A stretch of 24,658 nt of DNA from Minisyncoccota bacterium. GTDB taxonomy: Bacteria > Patescibacteriota > Minisyncoccia > Phycocordibacterales > JACZSL01. The notes beneath the pieces are model-generated. The model was not told the origin of the DNA. It worked only from the letters and a program-made list of their open reading frames with translations, and did not search any database. The stretch is taken from assembly GCA_028280145.1 (NCBI GenBank), contig JANQMM010000002.1, positions 1 through 24,658 on the forward strand. Direction: 5' to 3'. Position numbers and translations under genes: made by a program. Shown piece after piece: positions 14,431 to 20,554 of this stretch (the stretch's first letter is position 1; every line of letters starts with the position of its first letter).

Positions 14431-14459
14431 TTGTCTATGTGAATAAATCACACAGACAA
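14431..14459. repeat. 12-bp inverted repeat in a divergent intergenic region
   Basis: TTGTCTATGTGA pairs with TCACACAGACAA around ATAAA with one mismatch. It has no T-tract, so it is more likely an operator or a structured RNA element than a terminator. A TATAAT-like sequence lies just upstream at about 14413-14420. It sits between the acidic protein gene and the DUF1801 gene. Confidence 0.5.
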
Positions 14460-14520
14460 ACTATCGACAAAAGAGATATTTGTGGTGTAAATCAACTTTT
14501 TCACATATCTCCCTTGCTGT

Positions 14521-14526
14521 TATACT
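14521..14526 (+). promoter_or_regulatory. Extended -10 promoter of the DUF1801 gene
   Basis: TATACT preceded by TGT ends 11 bases before the ATG at 14538. No convincing Shine-Dalgarno sequence fits in the remaining leader. Confidence 0.6.
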
Positions 14527-14537
14527 AAAGAGCACAC

Positions 14538-14984
14538 ATGTCCACATACGAAGTAAAAACCAAAAAGAACAAGGCAAGCGTCGCTGAATACATACGAACT
14601 ATTAAAGACGATGATCGACGCAAAGACGCACGTAAACTCCATTCTCTTATGAAGGAATTAACCGGCAGTCGCGGAGCGATGTGGGGAGCAAGCATTGTCG
14701 GATACGGAAGTTATCACTATAAGAGTAAAAGTGGTATTGAGGCGGACTGGATGTGTACGGGGTGGTCATCGCGAACGCAGAACTTCAGCCTTTACATCAT
14801 GCCTGGTTATGAATTTGATGACATGAAAGAACTGCTTCAAAAACTTGGACCGCACAAACGCGGAAAATCGTGTCTTTACATAAAACGTCTCGATGACATT
14901 CACCTGCCAACACTCAAGAGGATCGTCAAGGCAGGACTTCGCTACATGAAGAAAACATACAAAACAAAAGGTCTGTCTAACTGA
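14538..14984 (+). CDS. DUF1801-like protein
   Basis: A 148-residue soluble protein. The segments KNKASVAEYIRTIKDDDRRKDARKLHSLMKELTG, GAMWGASIVGYGSYHYK and FSLYIMPGYE are characteristic of DUF1801 (YdhG-like) proteins, followed by KLGPHKRGKSCLYIKRLDDI and a basic C-terminal helix. The family has a compact SufE/frataxin-like fold reported for some members, but the biochemical role is not established. It is a single gene with its own promoter and terminator. Confidence 0.88.
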   Translation: MSTYEVKTKKNKASVAEYIRTIKDDDRRKDARKLHSLMKELTGSRGAMWGASIVGYGSYHYKSKSGIEADWMCTGWSSRTQNFSLYIMPGYEFDDMKELLQKLGPHKRGKSCLYIKRLDDIHLPTLKRIVKAGLRYMKKTYKTKGLSN

Positions 14985-15010
14985 CCCTCACATGTCGAGA
15001 GTGTCTATGT

Positions 15011-15042
15011 AAGAAAACACCCGCTGTAGCGGGTGTTTTCTT
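15011..15042. terminator. Bidirectional intrinsic terminator
   Basis: A 14-bp perfect stem (15011-15024 with 15029-15042) with a TGTA loop and AAGAAAA/TTTTCTT arms lies between two convergent genes. Confidence 0.9.
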
Positions 15043-15050
15043 ATTTTCGG

Positions 15051-15305
15051 TTATTTTACAAAGCAATCCCGACATTTGAGATTGCTAGTGTCTCGTGGTT
15101 CAAAAGGTAGTTGAGTGATAGAGCCGCTACAATCCACACAGGTCCAGTCTCCTTCATACATTTTTCGCTCACTTCGATCTCGCCTCTGTGGACGGTTTTC
15201 TCGGTGACAATCTCGACACATTAAATTATCAGTGCCTCGGGGTTCAAACGGTAGTTCCGTTATCTCTTTACTACAATTTGCACATGTCCAGTTACCCTGA
15301 AACAT
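15051..15305 (-). CDS. Twin zinc-ribbon protein (two CxxC-x18-CxxC repeats)
   Basis: An 84-residue protein made almost entirely of two near-identical repeats. Each has W-T-C-x-x-C, then I-T-x-L-P-F-E-P-R-x-T-x-N-L, then C-R-D-C, so each binds one zinc with four cysteines 18 residues apart. The linker is arginine-rich (RPQRRDRSER), which could contact nucleic acid. This is the CPR-common family of short CxxC-xn-CxxC proteins of unknown role. The ATG at 15305 is chosen because GGAGAG lies 6 bases upstream; the ATG at 15323 directly abuts a TAGTAT -10 candidate and would sit upstream of the transcript start. Confidence 0.8.
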   Translation of the reverse strand: MFQGNWTCANCSKEITELPFEPRGTDNLMCRDCHRENRPQRRDRSERKMYEGDWTCVDCSGSITQLPFEPRDTSNLKCRDCFVK

Positions 15306-15489
15306 TTGACGCTCTCCATCCATATACTATTTTTATTCTTCCTACCTTTTAGAGTAGATACGTTTATAACCCTTTCAGTATACAGGAGTTCTCCGTGTGC
15401 ACAACAGACAACAAACCGCAATTGCATGTAACCTAAAAGGGTTACGGACGAGTGCATAAATGACGTTTTTGCGACCTAAATAAGAGTGG

Positions 15490-15495
15490 TATACT
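15490..15495 (+). promoter_or_regulatory. Extended -10 promoter of the VKOR gene
   Basis: TATACT preceded by TGG ends 6 bases before the ATG at 15502. No Shine-Dalgarno sequence is present. Confidence 0.65.
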
Positions 15496-15501
15496 GTGGA
15501 A

Positions 15502-15945
15502 ATGAAAAAAGATCAGATTCGAGCAATTCTGGTACTGCTTCTCGGCTTTATTGGCGTAGGTGTTGCGGGGTATCTTTCAATGAAGCAATTGCAAGGAGTT
15601 GAGATCACCAACTGCCCTATTTTCGGCGGCGGCTGCACTGATGTGCTCCACAGCAAGTATTCCGAATTTTTGGGTATCCCTCTTGCTTATTATGGGGTTG
15701 TCTTTTACTCAGGCATGATCGTCGTAAGCGGACTTTTCTTGGCATTCAAAAAGAGAATCATCAATGAACTTCTTGCCCTTGGCGCACTCATTGGATTCGT
15801 CGACTCAGTTGCTTTTATCTATATTCAAGGAGTACTCATCGGCTCATTCTGCTTTTACTGTGTTGTCTCGGCGATCACCGCCACCCTCATGTTCTTCGTT
15901 ATGCTCCCTGTCATCATAAACAAACTCCTCGACTGGTTTGAGTAA
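15502..15945 (+). CDS. Vitamin K epoxide reductase (VKOR) family protein
   Basis: A 147-residue membrane protein with four helices. The four family cysteines are present: C38 and C45 in the periplasmic loop (NCPIFGGGC) and the active-site pair C117-x-x-C120 (CFYC), with the conserved Ser/Gly segment LGIPLAYYG. Bacterial VKOR homologues reoxidise a DsbA-like thioredoxin and pass electrons to quinone, so this gene supports disulfide bond formation in exported proteins, such as the cysteine-bearing surface proteins seen here. No fused or adjacent thioredoxin domain is seen in this window. The ATG at 15502 follows the -10 box by 6 bases; a GTG at 15496 would begin before the likely transcript start. 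Confidence 0.93.
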   Translation: MKKDQIRAILVLLLGFIGVGVAGYLSMKQLQGVEITNCPIFGGGCTDVLHSKYSEFLGIPLAYYGVVFYSGMIVVSGLFLAFKKRIINELLALGALIGFVDSVAFIYIQGVLIGSFCFYCVVSAITATLMFFVMLPVIINKLLDWFE

Positions 15946-15990
15946 GTAATAAGTAAAAAGTCACCCCCTCCTCCCTCAATCAACCTTATT

Positions 15991-16098
15991 GGCCTAGAAA
16001 CGTTCTAGGCCATATGTGAAATATCTCAAAGTAGAGAATTTGGCTTGAAATGGTGGCTTGTTGTCGCCATTTTTGATGGCCTAGAACGTTTCTAGGCC
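15991..16098. repeat. Pair of 21-bp inverted hairpin repeats (MITE-like)
   Basis: Two 21-base units (15991-16011 and 16078-16098) each form a near-palindrome with GGCCTAGAA at one end, an ACGTT core and TAGGCC at the other. The right unit is the exact reverse complement of the left. The 66 bases between them hold another short hairpin (AAATGG with CCATTT). There is no T-tract and no clear target duplication. It may be a miniature mobile element, a recombination site or a structured RNA. Confidence 0.7.
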
Positions 16099-16132
16099 GT
16101 TGGGGTGTTGTTGTTCGGTGAGAAATAGTCAA

Positions 16133-16166
16133 GAAAACAACGACACCCTCCGGTATCGTTGTTTTC
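16133..16166 (-). terminator. Probable terminator of the 85-aa zinc-ribbon gene
   Basis: GAAAACAACGA pairs with TCGTTGTTTTC and inner ACC/GGT around a short loop. It lies about 37 bases after the minus-strand gene stop and has T-rich arms. Confidence 0.5.
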
Positions 16167-16202
16167 ACTTAGCAAATATCCTTTACTTAGGACAAGTACC
16201 GC

Positions 16203-16460
16203 TTAGCAGAACTCACAGACTTCCCCGTGTTCCTCTTCGCCTGCTTCGTTTGCTTTTGCTGCGCAATCGTTGCATCGAAATGCGGCACCCTCGAGCATCA
16301 TCTTCCCTTCAGATGCCGGCTTTTCTTGCCCACACATTTCGCACTTTTTCATTTCACTTCCATCGGAAGCGGGCGTTTGTGCAGTGGCACTTTGCGAGGC
16401 TTCTGTAGCTTCTGCTACAGGCGCATCATCTTTCTTTTTACCTATTCCAAATAATCCCAT
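16203..16460 (-). CDS. 85-aa protein with three CxxC motifs
   Basis: The protein starts MGLFGIGKKKDD and has a flexible Ala/Thr/Ser-rich segment (about 13-36). Three CxxC pairs follow at C40/C43 (KKCEMC), C63/C66 (FRCNDC) and C82/C85 (VCEFC, the last residue of the protein). The first two pairs are spaced like a zinc ribbon; the terminal pair is unusual and could be redox-active or a further metal ligand. No family is recognised. TGA-TAAAAT lies 9 bases before the ATG. The P-type ATPase gene ends 15 bases upstream, so read-through is possible. Confidence 0.75.
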   Translation of the reverse strand: MGLFGIGKKKDDAPVAEATEASQSATAQTPASDGSEMKKCEMCGQEKPASEGKMMLEGAAFRCNDCAAKANEAGEEEHGEVCEFC

Positions 16461-16469
16461 ATAACATAC

Positions 16470-16475
16470 ATTTTA
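16470..16475 (-). promoter_or_regulatory. Extended -10 promoter of the 85-aa gene
   Basis: TAAAAT preceded by TGA ends 9 bases before the ATG at 16460 and lies between this gene and the ATPase stop codon. Confidence 0.5.
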
Positions 16476-19208
16476 TCACGCAGTCGTTGGGCTACTAACC
16501 ACTTTTCCACTTACGTTTCTCTTGTCTCCATTATCTAAATCACGGTGAATAAACCACCATTTTACAAGCTCAACACCAAGAAGTTTGACGAGTCCTAGAG
16601 AAACGATAATGATCCAATCAGACACTGTGAGCGGCTCTGTGCCAAGGAGGTCTCCAAGCCACGGTATATAAATTGCTGAAAGCATGAGTCCGACACCTAA
16701 AATGGTCGCGCCCACAAGAAGTTTGTTTGAAAAGATGTTATAGGAGAATATAGACTTTCGAAGATTCTTGATCGCAAAGACATAGAAGAACGTATCAAGA
16801 CCAAGACCAGCAAAGATAAGTGTCTGTAGGTGCTCTACGGTCATTGTCCCTGCAAAGTAGAAATACAAGAAAATCGCAAGGAGAACGAAATCGGTAATAA
16901 GACCAATAGCAAAAACGATTATTTTTGATTCTTTATCAAGCACGGGTTCATTCTTTTTGACCGGAGGTCGCTTCATCACGTCTTTCTCCCCCGGCTCAAA
17001 TGAAAGCGCAATATTCGGTAGCGAGTCTTCGACCAAATTGGTCCACAAAATGAGCACTGCAGTAAGTGGCAAGTATTCAAGACCCATAAGAAGCGGCACC
17101 ATGATAATAACGATCTCGGTAAAGCTTCCGGCAAGCAAAAACACGGTGACCTTGCGGATATTGTCAAAAGCAATACGCCCCTGCCTGATAGACTCAACAA
17201 TGACGGAAAAACTATCATTTAAGAGGATGAGATCACTTGCAGCTTTTGCAATGTCTGTGCCGCTACCTACTGCGACGCCAATATCGGCACTTTTAAGCGC
17301 CGGCGCGTCATTGATGCCATCTCCTGTCATCGCCACCACTTCATCGTTCTTCTGCAGTGCATTGATAACGCGCATCTTATGTTCCGGATTAACACGTGCA
17401 AATATTTCCGCTTTCTTTACAAGCTCAGAAAGTTCTTCGTCGCTGAGTGTTTCTATGATCTTCCCTTCAAAGACGGCCCCTTCCTCCTTTGAAAAACCCA
17501 GGTCACCTCCAATTGCCCGTGCAGTAAGTAGATGGTCTCCGGTCATCATAATGACCTTAATACCTGCACTTCGAGCTTCTTTTATCGATTCACGAACATC
17601 GTCTCGTATAGGATCACGAATTGCGGCATACCCTACGAACACCAACTTCTGTACCAGTTCACGTCGTGTATCGACATCCTCAAGATCTTTCTGTTCCCCT
17701 CCCTCAAGGGTGACAAATGTTCTTCGTGCAAGCCCAAGCACACGATAGCCATTTCCGGCAAGCTCTTCGTATTCTTGATGAAAACGCTTTCGTTCCTTTT
17801 CGCTTAAGCGACTTTCATTGCCGCCCTCACCCACATAGAAATCCGAAAGCTCAAGAAGTACTTCGGGTGCGCCATTCAAAAAGAGATGTGTCTTCCCGTC
17901 TTCACTCCCGTGAAGTGACGCAATATACTTGTTCTCGGGGTTGAAGGTAAGAAGTGAGATGCGCGGATACTTTTTGTGTAAGGCATCAAAGTCTTCTCCG
18001 CTATCGAGAAAATATTGCAATTTTGCTTCATCAGTCGTTTCGCCACGAGCAATCTTCTTTCCTTCAATCTCCTCAACCACAGCTTCATTTGCAAGTGCAA
18101 GGATCGCTGTTGCGTCCGTAGTTGCTCCGCCTGTGACCAATCGCTTTATAACCATCTTGCCTTCTGTAAGTGTTCCCGTTTTGTCGGTACAAATAACAGA
18201 GGCAGAGCCAAGGGCTTCAGCTGCTACCAGTTTCTTTACTACCCCTTTCCGGCGCAAAATTTTCTGCGCACTTACCGCTAAGATGATCGAGATACCAGCG
18301 GGCAGTCCCTCAGGAATTGCAGCTACCGCAACCGCAACAGCGGTTGTCACCATTTCGACAACCGAATACTCATTGACAACACCGACGCCGAAAATAACAA
18401 GAGACGCAACACCCATAAGCCAGGCAAGCAATGTACCAAGCCGCCCCATGCGAAGCTGTAGAGGCGTCGGTTCTTCCTCGGCTGTCTGGGTCATAAGCGC
18501 GATCTTCCCAAAGGCGCTGTCTGCGCCGGTTGATGTGACCACGGCGCGACCATCTCCCCGGGCGACAAGAGTGCCCATATGAACCATGTTTTCCCGATCC
18601 CCCACTACAACATCTCCTGAAATATCTATATTGCGCTTTCCGACAGGCGCGGATTCCCCGGTCAAAATCGACTCATTGATCTCAAGCTTATTCTGCGAAA
18701 TGATACGTGCATCTGCAGGCACTTTCTTGCCAGCTTTAAGGAGAATAACGTCGCCTGGCACCAACATCTCCGCATTGATCTCATGCATTTCGCTGTCACG
18801 GATGACAAACGCGTTGGTGCGTACCACCTCTTCAAGTTTCTCTAAAATAGTGTTCGAGCGAAATTCCTGCCAGAAGCCGACAGCAACATTCACTGCGATC
18901 GCAAGTAAGATAACGATGGTATCTACCCACCTGTTCTCTTCACCATGTTCGCCTGCGGCAAGCTCTGAAGTCTCAGGCAGAAGGGCCATCCATGTGGTAA
19001 GAGCAGCGGCAATAAGAAGAATATAGACAAGTGGACTCTTAAATTGTCGAAAAAGAAATTGTATCCACGTTACTTTTTTACCATGCGGTAAAATATTCTT
19101 TCCATACTGTTTGATGCGTGCGGTCGCCTCAATCTGCGAAATACCCGCCTTAGCCTCAGAGCCAAGCTCAGAAAACAGATCATCAAGCCTTTTTTGATAC
19201 CACATCAT
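16476..19208 (-). CDS. P-type cation-transporting ATPase (P2A/PMR1-like)
   Basis: A 910-residue ion pump with the full P-type layout: N-terminal cation-ATPase domain, helices M1-M2, the actuator domain with TGES (183-186), M3-M4 with AIPEGLP, the phosphorylation motif DKTGTLT (aspartate 342), the nucleotide-binding domain (NGAPE), the hinge TGDGINDAPAL and six C-terminal helices. M5 has a membrane glutamate (FTEIVIIM) and M6 reads TNLVEDSLPNIALSFEP, similar to calcium pumps but with Glu at the SERCA Thr799 position. Calcium is the most likely substrate but is not proven. The ATG at 19208 lies 1 base after the DUF2061 stop and has AGGAGGG upstream, so it is translationally coupled. Confidence 0.93.
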   Translation of the reverse strand: MMWYQKRLDDLFSELGSEAKAGISQIEATARIKQYGKNILPHGKKVTWIQFLFRQFKSPLVYILLIAAALTTWMALLPETSELAAGEHGEENRWVDTIVILLAIAVNVAVGFWQEFRSNTILEKLEEVVRTNAFVIRDSEMHEINAEMLVPGDVILLKAGKKVPADARIISQNKLEINESILTGESAPVGKRNIDISGDVVVGDRENMVHMGTLVARGDGRAVVTSTGADSAFGKIALMTQTAEEEPTPLQLRMGRLGTLLAWLMGVASLVIFGVGVVNEYSVVEMVTTAVAVAVAAIPEGLPAGISIILAVSAQKILRRKGVVKKLVAAEALGSASVICTDKTGTLTEGKMVIKRLVTGGATTDATAILALANEAVVEEIEGKKIARGETTDEAKLQYFLDSGEDFDALHKKYPRISLLTFNPENKYIASLHGSEDGKTHLFLNGAPEVLLELSDFYVGEGGNESRLSEKERKRFHQEYEELAGNGYRVLGLARRTFVTLEGGEQKDLEDVDTRRELVQKLVFVGYAAIRDPIRDDVRESIKEARSAGIKVIMMTGDHLLTARAIGGDLGFSKEEGAVFEGKIIETLSDEELSELVKKAEIFARVNPEHKMRVINALQKNDEVVAMTGDGINDAPALKSADIGVAVGSGTDIAKAASDLILLNDSFSVIVESIRQGRIAFDNIRKVTVFLLAGSFTEIVIIMVPLLMGLEYLPLTAVLILWTNLVEDSLPNIALSFEPGEKDVMKRPPVKKNEPVLDKESKIIVFAIGLITDFVLLAIFLYFYFAGTMTVEHLQTLIFAGLGLDTFFYVFAIKNLRKSIFSYNIFSNKLLVGATILGVGLMLSAIYIPWLGDLLGTEPLTVSDWIIIVSLGLVKLLGVELVKWWFIHRDLDNGDKRNVSGKVVSSPTTA

Positions 19209-19209
19209 G

Positions 19210-19449
19210 CTAGTCAACCCTCCTGACACCCCACGAAGTCATAAGCCACGCGCGCTCATGGAGATAATACAAAAAGAGTTTCGCCGTTGCCTCAAGAGCC
19301 CCGACTTGAAGAGCAATCACCCACTCTCCGGTGATGATGAAGGTGGCAACAATCGTTGTAAGTGTCGCCAACACTCTCCACGTAACGGCGCGAATGATGC
19401 TTCGGGTATGACTGATGTGCACTTTGGTGTGATCAACCCTCAGTGTCAT
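19210..19449 (-). CDS. DUF2061-like membrane protein
   Basis: A 79-residue membrane protein. RSIIRAVTWRVLATLTTIVATFIITGEWVIALQVGALEATAKLFLYYLHERAW carries the DUF2061 hallmarks: TWR, the ITG turn, the GxxE helix and YYLHERxW. It has two helices, and its role is unknown. Its stop codon is 1 base from the ATPase ATG, so the two form an operon and may act together, for example as a small subunit or modulator of the pump (inference). TATACT ends 6 bases before its ATG. Confidence 0.88.
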   Translation of the reverse strand: MTLRVDHTKVHISHTRSIIRAVTWRVLATLTTIVATFIITGEWVIALQVGALEATAKLFLYYLHERAWLMTSWGVRRVD

Positions 19450-19455
19450 GCAATA

Positions 19456-19463
19456 AGTATACT
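19456..19463. promoter_or_regulatory. Symmetric -10 element (AGTATACT) serving both strands
   Basis: The perfect palindrome AGTATACT reads TATACT on the minus strand, 6 bases before the DUF2061 ATG. On the plus strand it reads TATACT 7 bases before the start of the putative RNA at about 19471. Confidence 0.5.
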
Positions 19464-19470
19464 AGGTTTT

Positions 19471-19556
19471 AAGCCCTCTTTTCGGAACTGTTGAAAAGCT
19501 TGTGGAAAAGTACGTGCAAAAATATCGGGAAAAATTGTATGAAAGTGGGCTTTTTT
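19471..19556 (+). ncRNA. Putative small RNA 1, about 85 nt
   Basis: A TATACT on the plus strand (19458-19463) would start transcription at about 19471. From there, AAGCCC (19471-19476), T and CTTTTC can pair with GAAAG, T and GGGCTT (19541-19552) at the other end, directly before six T residues at 19551-19556. The enclosed loop repeats GAAAA, GGAAAA, GCAAAAA and GGGAAAAA about every 12 bases. No ORF of note is present. It resembles no RNA family that I know. A long-range attenuator is the alternative reading. Confidence 0.4.
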
Positions 19557-19561
19557 CTTGC

Positions 19562-19589
19562 TTGACCCCACCTTCGGCTCTGGTACTAT
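19562..19589 (+). promoter_or_regulatory. Promoter of putative small RNA 2
   Basis: TTGACC (19562-19567), a 16-base spacer and TGG-extended TACTAT (19584-19589) form the most complete promoter in the gene-free stretch. The predicted start is about 19596, exactly at the 5' arm of the closing helix. Confidence 0.65.
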
Positions 19590-19595
19590 ATAGTC

Positions 19596-19748
19596 AAGGT
19601 AGAAATGAGGGCTAAGTTCGCAAGGGCTTGCACGTAACTCTCACCAGTGCCTTGAGTAAGGACTTGTCCTTACGCAAAGCCGAGGGATACGGAACAAGTT
19701 TCTACCTTACTGAAAAGACTGACGTGTATTTAATTACTGTCGGTTTTT
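19596..19748 (+). ncRNA. Putative structured small RNA 2, about 150 nt
   Basis: The RNA begins with AAGGTAGAAA (19596-19605), which pairs perfectly with TTTCTACCTT (19699-19708), enclosing the whole molecule. Inside are a hairpin GTAAGGA-CTTG-TCCTTAC (about 19656-19673) and a possible GGCTTGC/GCAAAGCC helix or, alternatively, TGAG...AGTT with AACT-CTCA. An intrinsic terminator follows: ACTGAC with GTCGGT, then a T-run at 19743-19749. No ORF is conserved-looking, and promoter, helix and terminator line up. It does not match tmRNA, SRP RNA, RNase P RNA or a known riboswitch by eye; a 6S-like role is possible but the central bubble is not convincing. Confidence 0.6.
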
Positions 19749-19749
19749 T
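19728..19749 (+). terminator. Terminator of small RNA 2 (3' arm and T-run)
   Basis: The 3' arm GTCGGT with six following T residues pairs with ACTGAC at about 19718-19723. A/T-rich loop bases lie between. Confidence 0.65.
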
Positions 19750-19809
19750 CATTTGGTATCCAACCTCTTCACCCCCAAGACGCAAGGTTTAACAACATGA
19801 TCAATTCAA

Positions 19810-19822
19810 GAGGTCTGACCTC
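19810..19822. promoter_or_regulatory. Operator copy 1, GAGGTC-T-GACCTC
   Basis: A 6-bp perfect inverted repeat with a 1-base centre, immediately upstream of the TATACT at 19831. The GTC-N-GAC core resembles sites bound by FadR-type GntR regulators (knowledge from memory). A second copy lies 65 bases downstream. Confidence 0.65.
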
Positions 19823-19830
19823 AATTGCGG

Positions 19831-19836
19831 TATACT
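19831..19836 (+). promoter_or_regulatory. -10 box (TATACT) of the DedA gene
   Basis: TATACT lies between the two operator copies, with the first copy sitting in its -35/-10 spacer. The predicted start is about 19843. Confidence 0.6.
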
Positions 19837-19844
19837 AGCAATTA

Positions 19845-19907
19845 ATGACTAGAATTAATATATCTAAATACGCAGAGGTCGGACCTCTAATATGTTTGGT
19901 GAAGTAG
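19845..19907 (+). CDS. Possible leaderless upstream ORF, 20 codons
   Basis: An ATG 8 bases after the TATACT opens a 20-codon ORF (MTRINISKYAEVGPLICLVK) that ends 15 bases inside the DedA gene in another frame. Its spacing from the -10 matches other leaderless genes in the window. It may regulate DedA translation, or it may be chance. Confidence 0.3.
   Translation: MTRINISKYAEVGPLICLVK
19874..19888. promoter_or_regulatory. Operator copy 2, AGAGGTC-G-GACCTCT
   Basis: A 7-bp perfect inverted repeat with a 1-base centre, ending 3 bases before the DedA ATG. A bound protein here would block transcription, and in RNA the AGAGG/CCTCT pair could mask the start codon. Confidence 0.65.
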
Positions 19908-20500
19908 CGCTTGAGGAGATCATCGTGACCGCCGGGTATCTTGGGATATTCGGACTCATGATCGTAAACGGCTTTTTGAGCTATTTTCCCTCAAGTCAGA
20001 TACTTTACATCATATCCGGCTATTTTGTGTTCACGGGAGACCTCAACCTTTTTATAGTGACAGCTCTTGGAGCACTCGGAAACACTATTGGGAATTTCCT
20101 TTTGTTCTACCTCGTACGGGAAAAGGGGCTTGCATACATCAATCGTTTCACCATCGTTCCCCAAGAAGAAATACGAAAACTACAAATAGTATTTGAAAAA
20201 CGAGGCACGTGGTTTCTTTTCATCGGAAAGTTACTTCCGGCAATCAAGGTGTTTATGCCGATCGTCGCAGGAATCGCCAAGATGAAGACGGCAGTATTCA
20301 TCCCGATCATTTTGGTCTCTTCATATATCTGGTCATTGATGTTCGTCGGGATTGGTTATTTCTTTGGTAAATCAACCGATTTCTTCGGTACATATGCCCT
20401 TGTTTTGCTTATTTTTGCCCTTATTTTGGTCGGAGCACTCTATCGCTATATGAACAGCTCAAGCATCCTAAAAGAGCTTAAATCAAGGTCCAACAACTGA
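19892..20500 (+). CDS. DedA/VTT-domain membrane protein
   Basis: A 202-residue protein with the SNARE-associated/VTT domain layout. It has an N-terminal re-entrant-like hydrophobic segment (LGIFGLMIVNGFLSYFPSSQILYIISGYF), the conserved GALGNTIGNFLLFYLVREKG and the FEKRGTWFLFIGKLLPAIKVFMPIVAGIAKM motif, then two C-terminal helices. DedA proteins support membrane homeostasis, and several flip phospholipids or undecaprenyl phosphate; which applies here is unknown. The acidic and basic membrane residues typical of the family are only partly kept (K replaces R in GRF/GKL). The gene is preceded by the operator pair and followed by a strong hairpin. Confidence 0.9.
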   Translation: MFGEVALEEIIVTAGYLGIFGLMIVNGFLSYFPSSQILYIISGYFVFTGDLNLFIVTALGALGNTIGNFLLFYLVREKGLAYINRFTIVPQEEIRKLQIVFEKRGTWFLFIGKLLPAIKVFMPIVAGIAKMKTAVFIPIILVSSYIWSLMFVGIGYFFGKSTDFFGTYALVLLIFALILVGALYRYMNSSSILKELKSRSNN

Positions 20501-20502
20501 AA

Positions 20503-20532
20503 ACAGCCCCGTCTCGTTAGAGACGGGGCTGT
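20503..20532. terminator. Strong hairpin terminator
   Basis: A 13-bp perfect stem, ACAGCCCCGTCTC with GAGACGGGGCTGT, and a GTTA loop. The T-tract follows on the minus strand (TTTTC), so it mainly ends the chimeric gene and may also stop DedA transcripts. Confidence 0.85.
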
Positions 20533-20554
20533 CCGAAGCGTGAAAGATCAGCGC

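Noticed and set aside
16957..17748. 263-codon plus-strand ORF, and further long ones at 17929 and 18586
   Set aside because: They lie antisense inside the P-type ATPase gene, are Ser/Thr/Arg-rich with no motif, and have no start signals; they are shadows.
19501..19509. TGTGGAAAA as a DnaA box and a sign of a replication origin
   Set aside because: It differs from the consensus at one base and stands alone, with no dnaA or dnaN gene nearby.
19596..19748. Small RNA 2 as 6S RNA
   Set aside because: The closing stem and length would fit, but I could not draw a convincing promoter-like central bubble, so no family name is given.
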